Counted from the first letter of the stretch, positions 1-5,077 are shown. The stretch: DNA of 6,720 bases from Candidatus Bathyarchaeota archaeon (GCA_030627225.1 DAOUSM010000049.1:1-6720), one strand, 5' to 3'. Notes: generated by a model not told the origin, from the sequence alone. A program made the numbers and translations.

Positions 1-483
1 AACACCGTTGAGGGCTATTACAAAGTGCGTAAATTAGCTTCTGCATACCAAGACATTCTGATAATCCCGGGAGTTGAAGTAAGTGCGGTTGAAGGTGACC
101 TAATAGTCTTGGGTGTTGCAGAATTGCCGCCTACACCTTGGACGGCTGAAACTGTGATTGATTTTGCAAGGGAAAGAGGCGGCCTAATCGTTGTCCCTCA
201 TCCCTATAGAATCTACGGTTTAGGAGACTCATCAAAAAATTATGATGTTGACGCCATAGAAGTTTTAAATGGCAGATCACCGCCTCACGTTAATAAGCTG
301 GCTGAAAACTTGGCGAAAGTAATGGGTTTGCCTGGTGTTGCTGGCAGCGACGCCCACGAAATTAATCAATTGTGGACTGCTTACACAGAAGTGCAAGCTT
401 CTTCAGACATTGATGAAATCTTAAAGGCCATAAAGAAAGGGTTGGTTAGGGTTGCTTCAACGCGAAAGTCAATACATTTTTAA
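1..483 (+). CDS. PHP-domain metal-dependent phosphoesterase, C-terminal part (5' end cut by window edge)
   Basis: The reading frame is open from base 1 (N-T-V-E-G-Y-Y-K...), and a GTG at 25 is probably internal. The first residues match what follows the first metal-binding block of PHP proteins (D-H-N/D-T-x-x-G), so the missing part should hold the HxH-type N-terminal motif. Visible PHP landmarks, numbered from base 1, are G-V-E-V-S (Glu at about residue 26), V-V-P-H-P-Y (His about 67) and G-S-D-A-H (Asp 117, His 119), which normally bind the divalent metal cluster. PHP proteins of this small archaeal type hydrolyse phosphoester bonds in nucleotides or nucleic acids; the substrate cannot be told here. 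The next gene starts 41 nt downstream on the same strand and is a CPSF-type nuclease, so an operon is plausible. The stop is TAA at 481-483. Confidence 0.85.
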   Translation, partial: NTVEGYYKVRKLASAYQDILIIPGVEVSAVEGDLIVLGVAELPPTPWTAETVIDFARERGGLIVVPHPYRIYGLGDSSKNYDVDAIEVLNGRSPPHVNKLAENLAKVMGLPGVAGSDAHEINQLWTAYTEVQASSDIDEILKAIKKGLVRVASTRKSIHF

Positions 484-524
484 AAGGTAGAAAGCATGAT
501 TAGTGCATTGGCGGATGAAAAGAA

Positions 525-1790
525 ATGAGTTCGTTGCAAATTAGGTTTCTAGGCGGAACCCATGAAGTCGGCAGAATCGCAATAGCCGTAAAGACCGAAA
601 AAACACAAGTTTTGCTAGACTATGGGGTCATGTTTAACCACAAGCCAGGATTTCCAATGCACATACCACCAAAAGATGTTGACGCAATAATTTTAACCCA
701 CAGCCACCTTGACCATTCAGGGGCAATCCCAATCTTTTATATCCATGGGAAAAAGCCGCTTTACGCAAACAAGTTAACATCAGAACTAAATCAACTGTTA
801 ATCTCCGACTTCATCCACCTCTCCAGCTATTACCTACCATTTGAATACCTTGAACTGAAATCTATGATGAGAAACAGCAAGCACGTAGACTTCGACGTCG
901 AAGAGAAAATCGGAGACATCAAATTCCAGCTTCTAAACGCTGGACACATCCCTGGAAGTGCACAAATACTAATCGAGGCCGAAGGAAAAAAACTACTCTA
1001 CACCAGTGACTTCAACACCGTCGACACAAGACTTTTGGAAGGCGCAAAAACGGAATACGACGACCTAGACGCGGTAATAATTGAAAGCACATATGCTGAT
1101 GAGGACCACAAAGAACGCTTAGAACTGGAGAAACTCTTCGTGGCAGGGATCACCGACGTTGTGGAGAGAGGAGGCATAGTTCTAGTCCCAGCCTTCGGAG
1201 TTGGAAGATCCCAAGAGATCGCATGTATCTTGGCTGCCCACCACTTTGAATATCCAGTCACCCTTGACGGAATGGCCCGTGAAGCAGCTAGAATAATGAT
1301 GAATTATAGGCAGTTTCTGCGAGACCCGAAGCTGTTTATGGACGCCTTACATTCGGCTGATTGGGTTGAAGGATGGAGAGACCGCAGGAAAGCAACAAAA
1401 AAACCCGGTGTGATAATTTCACCCGCAGGCATGCTTAAGGGTGGTCCATCCGTGTTTTACATATCAAAGATCGGAAAGAAGACAAATGACGCCATCTTTC
1501 TAGTCAGCTATCAAATTCCGGGCACGCCTGGAAGGCAGCTAATGGAGAAGGGAGTATGCGTCATTGATGGGAAAATGAGGAAAGTTAAGGCACGCGTTGA
1601 ACATTTCGATTTTTCATCACACTGCGGAGCAAGCGAGCTTAAAGAAGTTGTAAAAAAACTGGGTGGAAACCCGAAAATTTACGTGGTTCACGGTGCAGAG
1701 GGAAACTGCGACCTCTTTGCAAAGTGGATAAAGAAAGAGTTAGGCTTAGAAGCCATAGCGCCTAAGGCTGGAGACGCATTCAAGGTTTAG
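525..1790 (+). CDS. Beta-CASP metallo-beta-lactamase ribonuclease, aCPSF2-like (CPSF73 family)
   Basis: Predicted cytoplasmic zinc-dependent RNA endo/exonuclease of the CPSF73/Int11/RNase J superfamily, acting in RNA 3'-end processing or decay. All signature motifs are visible in the 421 residues: LLDYG (Asp 32), the H-S-H-L-D-H block at 59-64, N-A-G-H-I-P-G-S (His 141), Y-T-S-D-F (Asp 162), beta-CASP motif A I-E-S-T-Y (Glu 187), motif B F-S-S-H (His 366) and motif C V-V-H-G (His 389). V-P-A-F-G-V-G-R-S-Q-E and the S-P-A-G-M-L block near 299-304 are also typical. There is no N-terminal KH extension, so it is not aCPSF1; the length and the G-G-T-H-E-V-G-R start favour aCPSF2 over aRNase J. The start ATG has a weak GGATGA-like site six bases upstream. 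The gene ends 10 nt before the right end of the tnpB element, so its transcript may run antisense into tnpB. The family is certain; the exact subgroup is less so. Confidence 0.93.
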   Translation: MSSLQIRFLGGTHEVGRIAIAVKTEKTQVLLDYGVMFNHKPGFPMHIPPKDVDAIILTHSHLDHSGAIPIFYIHGKKPLYANKLTSELNQLLISDFIHLSSYYLPFEYLELKSMMRNSKHVDFDVEEKIGDIKFQLLNAGHIPGSAQILIEAEGKKLLYTSDFNTVDTRLLEGAKTEYDDLDAVIIESTYADEDHKERLELEKLFVAGITDVVERGGIVLVPAFGVGRSQEIACILAAHHFEYPVTLDGMAREAARIMMNYRQFLRDPKLFMDALHSADWVEGWRDRRKATKKPGVIISPAGMLKGGPSVFYISKIGKKTNDAIFLVSYQIPGTPGRQLMEKGVCVIDGKMRKVKARVEHFDFSSHCGASELKEVVKKLGGNPKIYVVHGAEGNCDLFAKWIKKELGLEAIAPKAGDAFKV

Positions 1791-1800
1791 CGTGAAATAA

Positions 1801-1880
1801 GTCAACTACCACTGGTTGAAACCAGTGGCTTGCACGTCGCTTCAGCTTTTGGTTACGATGCATACTGAAGCGGTGCGTAT
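1801..1880 (-). ncRNA. Candidate omega-RNA (TnpB guide RNA) scaffold at the element's right end
   Basis: On the minus strand two strong stems follow each other across the tnpB stop codon. Stem 1 pairs 1865-1876 (GCACCGCTTCAG) with 1832-1845 (CTGAAGCG, AC bulge, GTGC): 12 base pairs with one 2-nt bulge and a 19-nt loop that contains the tnpB stop. Stem 2 is a perfect 8-bp hairpin, CCACTGGT / ACCAGTGG (1828-1821 with 1816-1809), with a TTCA loop. TAGTTGAC closes the element. Known omega-RNAs overlap the tnpB 3' end and run through the right end into flanking DNA, which serves as guide. By that rule the guide here would begin at 1800 with TTATTTCACGCTAAAC. The pairing is visible; the 5' end of the RNA and its processing are unknown. 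Confidence 0.6.
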
Positions 1881-2938
1881 GGCTCGTTGACAAGGAGCCT
1901 GCCCAAAAGAGCTTTACCCTTCTGAGCGATGTTTCTAGCAGCGTTTAGGTCGGCGTTCAACTCGAAACCGCAGTGGGGACATTTGAAGATTAAGCCTTTC
2001 CTTATGCCTCTTTGCCCGCAACGGCTGCAGGTCTTGCTTGTGTATGCTGGGTTGACATACGCTATGGTTTTGCCAAGTGCCTCAGCTTTGTATTCGATGT
2101 AGCATTGTAGTTGTCGCCATGCCCAATTGCCAAGTTTACGGTTGAAACGCTTTCCGTTCTTCTTTCCTTTTTTCACTCTAAGTTTTTCCAACGCTATCAT
2201 GTTGAAAGGTTGGTTCACTATCAGTTTTGCTATGCGGTGGTTAATGTTAGCCATGAACCGTTTTTCTCTTCCGCTACGCTTTCTTAATAGGCGTTTAGCG
2301 GAACGAGTGCCTTTGGCTTGCAGTTTTTGACGCAAATGCTGATAGCGTCCCTTCACGTTGCGAATGTGGTTGGATGCAAAGAACACGTTATTGCTTAAAA
2401 CAGCATGGTTCAAAATGCCTGAATCTACTCCTAAAACACTTAGTCGTTCAAGCTTGGATGGAGTTTCGTTCTTCACAGTTAAATGCAACCGCAATTTTTG
2501 AATAGGCGCATCAAAGGATAGAGTTGCACTTTTAACTTTCCAATTTAAATACTGCCTGAAATATTCTGGGATGTTAACGGCGACTTTGATTCTCCCATGT
2601 ATTGTGCAGAGTGAAACAATGCCTCTCTTCAGATAAGGCTTAAAAGTTCTCTGGTTATAGCGAATAGCACTATACCGTTTCTTCTTCGGAAGACTTTTCA
2701 ATTTTACATGCTTAAGCATGTCGCAGGCTTGGTCTCTGAGACATTGAATCATGCTTGACTGAAGCATCGGATACTTCTGCCTAACGCCATAGTAGGTTAA
2801 CCGATGCACTTTGTTTTTGTTGTAAGTCCTCGCTCCAAAACCAACCCTCAAAACCTCATTGCAAACTCTGTTGTAGAGTTCAATCGTTTTCACAAGAAAA
2901 TCATTCCGAGGCAACGATAACTTGATTGTTCTCTGCAT
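1853..2938 (-). CDS. tnpB: TnpB, RNA-guided RuvC nuclease of an IS200/IS605-type element
   Basis: 361 residues, slightly shorter than the roughly 400 of the best-studied homologue. The N-terminal half (about 1-165) is the basic recognition region. The RuvC nuclease follows, with Asp 172 in L-G-V-D-S-G, Glu 251 in I-A-L-E-K-L and Asp 330 in N-A-D-L-N-A-A-R-N. A C4 zinc finger (Cys 304, 307, 320, 323) sits between the last two, as is normal for TnpB. All catalytic residues and zinc ligands are present and the frame is unbroken, so the protein looks active. Members of this family use an RNA copied from the element's right end to cut DNA beside a short transposon-adjacent motif, which helps the element persist at its site. 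The ATG at 2938 is the only usual start codon before an in-frame stop at 2969-2971. There is no Shine-Dalgarno site, so a leaderless message is possible. No tnpA is nearby. Confidence 0.93.
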   Translation of the reverse strand: MQRTIKLSLPRNDFLVKTIELYNRVCNEVLRVGFGARTYNKNKVHRLTYYGVRQKYPMLQSSMIQCLRDQACDMLKHVKLKSLPKKKRYSAIRYNQRTFKPYLKRGIVSLCTIHGRIKVAVNIPEYFRQYLNWKVKSATLSFDAPIQKLRLHLTVKNETPSKLERLSVLGVDSGILNHAVLSNNVFFASNHIRNVKGRYQHLRQKLQAKGTRSAKRLLRKRSGREKRFMANINHRIAKLIVNQPFNMIALEKLRVKKGKKNGKRFNRKLGNWAWRQLQCYIEYKAEALGKTIAYVNPAYTSKTCSRCGQRGIRKGLIFKCPHCGFELNADLNAARNIAQKGKALLGRLLVNEPYAPLQYAS

Positions 2939-2951
2939 CGCAACCGCTAAA

Positions 2952-2966
2952 CTATTTAAGCTAAAA
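2952..2966. promoter_or_regulatory. AT-rich TATA-like segment between the divergent tnpB and amzA genes
   Basis: CTATTTAAGCTAAAA can be read as a TATA element in both directions. On the minus strand the TTTTAG part is centred about 25-26 bases before the tnpB ATG, the spacing of a leaderless archaeal promoter. On the plus strand TTTAAG would start RNA near 2982, at the base of the left-end hairpin, and so could drive amzA. This is assigned by eye from composition and spacing only. Confidence 0.28.
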
Positions 2967-2980
2967 CCTTAAAGATTTTG

Positions 2981-3022
2981 CGGGCGAAGGGAAACCCCTC
3001 AATTTATTGGGGGATTCGCCCG
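2981..3022. repeat. Left-end hairpin of the tnpB element, just upstream of amzA
   Basis: CGGGCGAA (2981-2988) pairs perfectly with TTCGCCCG (3015-3022). Inside it, CCCC (2995-2998), a bulged T and CAA (3000-3002) pair with TTG (3007-3009) and GGGG (3010-3013) around a TTTA loop. IS200/IS605 elements are recognised through subterminal hairpins, and the position upstream of tnpB fits a left end. The structure lies in the leader of amzA and would be present in any transcript entering from further upstream. It could instead be a regulatory hairpin of amzA unrelated to the element. Confidence 0.6.
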
Positions 3023-3028
3023 ATGTCT

Positions 3029-3589
3029 ATGAACATTGGAATTTTACGCATAGGACATGTTGATTCTCACGTGATAAGTAGAATTCAAGAAAGCCTGAAC
3101 ATGGCCTTTCCTAAGACAACGTGCACACTGATTACCGAAACGTTACCAGTGCCAGAAGAAGCCTTTAACAAGATTAGAGGGCAATACAACTCGGAAATCT
3201 TGCTAAGCAAGGTTCACAAATATGCTGAAAAAGATAAAGCTCTAGACAGAGTTTTAGGAATCGTGAACAGTGACATTTTTGTCTCAAACTTAAACTTTGT
3301 CTTTGGTGAGGCTGAATGCCCAGGAAAAGCAGCCCTAATATCATTGTGGAGGCTTAGACCAGAGTTTTACGGGGCGTCTCCAAACATGGAACTGTTTGTG
3401 GAGAGGAGCACAAAAGAGGCTGTGCATGAGCTTGGACACACTTTAGGCTTAAGACACTGTTCAAACCCGTTTTGCGTTATGTACTTCTCAAATTCCATAT
3501 TCGAAACTGACAGAAAGCAAAGCTTATTCTGCACCAAATGCCAATTAAAAGTTGAAAAAATCGTGAGCAAACTAGGGCGAGGACCTTGA
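3029..3589 (+). CDS. amzA: Archaemetzincin, zinc metalloprotease of family M54
   Basis: Small soluble zinc peptidase. From the ATG at 3029 it has 186 residues, the usual family size. The diagnostic motif is complete: H-E-L-G-H-T-L-G-L-R-H-C (His 133, Glu 134, His 137, His 143, Cys 144), then Cys 149, the Met 151 turn (C-V-M) and a C-T-K-C pair (Cys 168, Cys 171). The first three histidines bind the catalytic zinc, and the four cysteines hold the family's second, structural zinc. The spacing between Met 151 and the C-x-x-C pair is 16 residues by my count, one fewer than the 17 in the quoted consensus. The N-terminus M-N-I-G-I-L-R-I-G matches the family. In-frame starts also exist at 3023 (ATG) and 2978 (TTG), but both lie in the inferred left end of the tnpB element, so 3029 is preferred. 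The stop overlaps the start of the presenilin-like gene. The physiological substrate is not known from the sequence. Confidence 0.92.
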   Translation: MNIGILRIGHVDSHVISRIQESLNMAFPKTTCTLITETLPVPEEAFNKIRGQYNSEILLSKVHKYAEKDKALDRVLGIVNSDIFVSNLNFVFGEAECPGKAALISLWRLRPEFYGASPNMELFVERSTKEAVHELGHTLGLRHCSNPFCVMYFSNSIFETDRKQSLFCTKCQLKVEKIVSKLGRGP

Positions 3590-4407
3590 ATAACAAGTTT
3601 AAAGCTGAACCAGCACATCTGATACCCATCTCAGTAAGCCTATTGGTCGGTGTGTTATGCACCTTCCTTATTACGACGTCTTCTATGGAATTTTATGATA
3701 TTACCCCACTTCCTGAGAACCTCTTTGGGTCCCTTGGAAACGCGTTTTACTTCGTTGTCTTAGTTGGATTTGGCGCATCATTGTTATATTTTCTTTTGAA
3801 ACGGAGAAGCCACAAATTGATTACATTTATTACGGGTTTCGCCTTAACAACCGCGGTTTTCACGCTGTCTGTCATCTATTCATTTGCGGTGTTTTCAACG
3901 TTAGCCATTCCATACATTGACGCTTTGATCCTAATCTCGTCCTCGATCATAACTGTTCTAGTTGACCTTATAATCTTTCGAGTTCACAACAGAGTTTGCG
4001 ACGTAATAGTCCTTTGTTTGGGAGGAGCTCTTGGAGCGTTTTTGGGAGCTTCAATCCACACTTTAAGTGCAATCTTGATCTTGTGTTTCTTAGCGGTATA
4101 TGATATATTTGCGGTTTATCGTGGACCCGTAGGGAAAATAGCCCGCAGCGGACTAGAACACCTCCGCGGTTTAAGCTTCACCTTTAAAGATGTTCAGATG
4201 GGTTTAGGTGACTTAACTTTTTATTCCATGCTAACAAGCCGAGTACTCTTTGACTCCGGTCCCCTCTTCTGCTTTGCTTCAGCAACCGGCGTGCTAATCG
4301 GCGTCTTTTTAGCTTTTAAAATGTTGGAGAAAAAGGGAATTTTTCCTGGATTACCCTTTCCAACAGCATTAGGCCTGACGCCCTGGATTATTTCACTTTT
4401 CCTATAG
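3586..4407 (+). CDS. Presenilin/signal-peptide-peptidase-like intramembrane aspartyl protease (family A22)
   Basis: 273 residues, nearly all hydrophobic, with about nine membrane segments by eye (near 12-32, 52-71, 78-103, 107-132, 138-157, 159-177, 203-223, 226-246, 253-273), as expected for presenilin and SPP. The two catalytic aspartates stand in their family contexts: Y-D (Asp 173, in A-V-Y-D-I-F-A-V) and G-L-G-D (Asp 209). The third hallmark, PAL in the last helix, appears here as L-P-F-P-T-A-L (256-262), i.e. P-T-A-L. Such enzymes cut transmembrane helices of other proteins. The TTG start at 3586 shares bases with the amzA stop (TTGA), and GAGGACC lies just before it, so translation is probably coupled to amzA. 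A short hydrophilic stretch (residues 1-10) precedes the first helix. Archaeal homologues exist but their natural substrates are largely unknown. Confidence 0.85.
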   Translation: MNNKFKAEPAHLIPISVSLLVGVLCTFLITTSSMEFYDITPLPENLFGSLGNAFYFVVLVGFGASLLYFLLKRRSHKLITFITGFALTTAVFTLSVIYSFAVFSTLAIPYIDALILISSSIITVLVDLIIFRVHNRVCDVIVLCLGGALGAFLGASIHTLSAILILCFLAVYDIFAVYRGPVGKIARSGLEHLRGLSFTFKDVQMGLGDLTFYSMLTSRVLFDSGPLFCFASATGVLIGVFLAFKMLEKKGIFPGLPFPTALGLTPWIISLFL

Positions 4408-4428
4408 TAAAAAAGAGCATTTGGAAAA

Positions 4429-4433
4429 TTTTT
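4429..4433 (+). terminator. Oligo-T tract after the protease pair
   Basis: TTTTT follows the presenilin-like stop codon by about 20 nt. Archaeal RNA polymerase commonly terminates at short U-tracts without a hairpin. The 84-nt gap to the convergent eL38 gene is very AT-rich, with several shorter T-runs on both strands that could serve the opposite transcript. I see no other structure there. Confidence 0.4.
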
Positions 4434-4491
4434 ACAAAAACAGACTAGATACTTAAAGTTTTAACCAATTTTGTAATTAGAAATAATAAAA

Positions 4492-4686
4492 TTATATTTC
4501 GCGGATTTCGCATCGAAGTTTCTTAATAATCTCTTCAGCCCTTGCAGGTTCAACCTTTAAAGTGTAAAGTCTCCTCGCCGTACGAAGCTTCAATTTCACG
4601 ATGTCTTTCAACCTTTTCACTGCACAGTATTCTGCACGTTCGCTGATTTCAACGAATTCTTCAGGGTCAAAGATTTCTGATGGCAT
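4492..4686 (-). CDS. rpl38e: Ribosomal protein eL38 (L38e)
   Basis: 64-residue basic protein of the large ribosomal subunit, found in eukaryotes and in part of the archaea, mainly TACK lineages. The opening M-P-S-E-I-F-D-P-E-E-F, the core V-K-R-L-K-D-I-V-K-L-K-L-R-T, the R-R-L-Y-T-L-K-V block and the A-E-E-I-I-K-K-L tail follow the family pattern of an acidic first helix, a K/R-rich strand and an L-Y-T-containing strand. The length is typical. A GTGAT ribosome binding site (minus strand, 4697-4693) sits six bases before the ATG, supporting this start. tRNA-Val lies 55 nt upstream on the same strand with no T-run between, so the two may be transcribed together. It is small enough to be missed by automatic annotation. 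Confidence 0.85.
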   Translation of the reverse strand: MPSEIFDPEEFVEISERAEYCAVKRLKDIVKLKLRTARRLYTLKVEPARAEEIIKKLRCEIREI

Positions 4687-4692
4687 ACGACT

Positions 4693-4697
4693 ATCAC
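4693..4697 (-). promoter_or_regulatory. Ribosome binding site of the eL38 gene
   Basis: GTGAT on the minus strand, complementary to the conserved 3' end of archaeal 16S rRNA (ATCACCTC), with six bases between it and the ATG. It fixes the start codon of this short gene. Confidence 0.6.
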
Positions 4698-4741
4698 GGT
4701 TCAGTGCTTTCTTCGTTACATACCCATGTTTTTATCTGTTT

Positions 4742-4819
4742 TGGTGGGCCGGGCCGGATTTGAACCGGCGACCTTCTGCACGTCAAGCAGATGTCCTAAC
4801 CGAGCTAGACTACCGGCCC
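4742..4819 (-). tRNA. tRNA-Val (anticodon GAC), no intron, CCA encoded
   Basis: The minus strand folds into a full cloverleaf. The acceptor GGGCCGG (4819-4813) pairs with CCGGCCC (4752-4746). The D stem is GTCT/GGAC. The anticodon stem TCTGC/GCAGA encloses loop TTGACGT, with anticodon GAC at plus-strand 4782-4784. The variable loop is AGGTC, and the T arm GCCGG-TTCAAAT-CCGGC has a regular 7-base loop. Discriminator A73 (4745) is followed by a genomically encoded CCA (4744-4742). GAC decodes the valine codon GUC and, by wobble, GUU. The gene is divergent from tRNA-Ser. No oligo-T follows it, in keeping with readthrough into eL38. Confidence 0.95.
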
Positions 4820-4908
4820 TCGCATGTTTTATGAAGAGTACATTTCAAAATAGTTTTCGGTTCAATGCCAATTTATTTCTTTCTCAGCTTTACACCTTTG
4901 GATAAAGA

Positions 4909-4914
4909 TTTAAG
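4909..4914 (+). promoter_or_regulatory. Candidate TATA box of tRNA-Ser
   Basis: TTTAAG preceded by the purine-rich AAAGA, about 30 bases before the first tRNA base, a position that would start RNA a few bases upstream of the tRNA 5' end. The rest of the 123-nt gap between the two divergent tRNA genes is AT-rich and shows no reading frame I trust. No equally clear box was seen for tRNA-Val. Confidence 0.4.
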
Positions 4915-4942
4915 ACATAGAGAGTTAGAAATAGCTGGATAT

Positions 4943-5072
4943 GCCGGGATGGCATGCCGGGATAATGTAAGACATGCGTCTTGAATCCCGTAGGCAGAGC
5001 GGATAATGCGCAGGCCTTGAGAGCCTGTGGTCCTGTGGGACCGCATGGGTTCGAATCCCATTCCCGGCGCCA
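4943..5072 (+). tRNA. tRNA-Ser (anticodon UGA) with a D-arm intron, CCA encoded
   Basis: Class II tRNA. The acceptor GCCGGGA (4943-4949) pairs with TCCCGGC (5062-5068). Discriminator G73 (5069), usual for serine, is followed by encoded CCA (5070-5072). The anticodon stem CAGGC/GCCTG encloses loop CTTGAGA with anticodon TGA at 5018-5020 (decodes UCA). The long variable arm GGTCC-TGTG-GGACC (5029-5042) and T arm ATGGG-TTCGAAT-CCCAT (5045-5061) are regular. The D arm is only complete if about 42 nt after position 12 of the tRNA are removed. GCA (4952-4954) then pairs with TGC (5007-5009) around GAGCGGATAA, which has the expected A14 and G18-G19. The mature form would be 85 nt plus CCA, normal for tRNA-Ser. 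Confidence 0.9.
4955..4996 (+). other. tRNA-Ser intron in the D arm (junction uncertain by a few bases)
   Basis: GGCA occurs at 4951-4954 and again at 4993-4996, and removing one copy plus the sequence between (42 nt) restores a normal D arm. The insert folds on itself: TGCC (4955-4958) pairs with GGCA (4993-4996), GGGAT (4959-4963) with ATCCC (4985-4989), and AAGAC (4969-4973) with GTCTT (4978-4982). This leaves a 3-nt bulge GTA (4990-4992), which resembles one half of the bulge-helix-bulge motif cut by archaeal tRNA splicing endonuclease. No clear outer exon helix is seen. The textbook cut inside the GTA bulge would leave extra bases in the D loop, so the register remains open. Archaeal introns outside the anticodon loop are well known. 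Confidence 0.65.
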
Positions 5073-5077
5073 TTTTT
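5073..5077 (+). terminator. Oligo-T terminator of tRNA-Ser
   Basis: TTTTT directly after the encoded CCA, the usual stop signal of archaeal tRNA genes. The following 75 nt up to the next promoter hold nothing I recognise. Confidence 0.6.

Larger units (their letters stand above)
1801..3028 (-). mobile_element. IS200/IS605-superfamily element with tnpB only (IS1341-like)
   Basis: The element consists of tnpB flanked by structured ends; no Y1 transposase (tnpA) is present, so movement would need a transposase supplied in trans. Read on the minus strand, the right end has an 8-bp perfect hairpin (1809-1828) followed by TAGTTGAC, ending at 1801. TTGAC is the right-end cleavage pentamer known from ISDra2. 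The left end has an 8-bp stem at 2981-2988 / 3015-3022 enclosing a C-rich/G-rich inner hairpin (2995-3013). The left boundary at 3028 is inferred: it leaves TTCAT as flanking target and rejoins the neighbouring genes into a sensible operon. These elements make no target-site duplication, so none is expected. Presence of an element is secure; the exact left end could be off by some bases. Confidence 0.72.

Noticed and set aside
998..1261. 87-codon open frame on the minus strand
   Set aside because: It lies wholly inside the beta-CASP nuclease gene, whose motifs run through this region. The translation is low-complexity and S/T-rich with no family resemblance.
2127..2330. 67-codon open frame on the plus strand
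   Set aside because: Antisense to the RuvC part of tnpB, which has intact catalytic motifs. The F/L/R-rich product is the reverse of a K/R-rich coding stretch.
1801..3028. Target-site duplication or long inverted repeats around tnpB
   Set aside because: None seen, and none expected: IS200/IS605 elements move as single strands and end in subterminal hairpins rather than inverted repeats.
3367..3662. Two overlapping minus-strand open frames (83 and 61 codons)
   Set aside because: Both are antisense to the zinc-binding end of amzA and the start of the presenilin-like gene, which are clearly coding.
4601..4834. 77-codon plus-strand frame ending in G-P-D-L-N-R-R-P-S-A-R-Q
   Set aside because: This is the well-known false translation of a tRNA gene read backwards, here tRNA-Val, joined to antisense of eL38.
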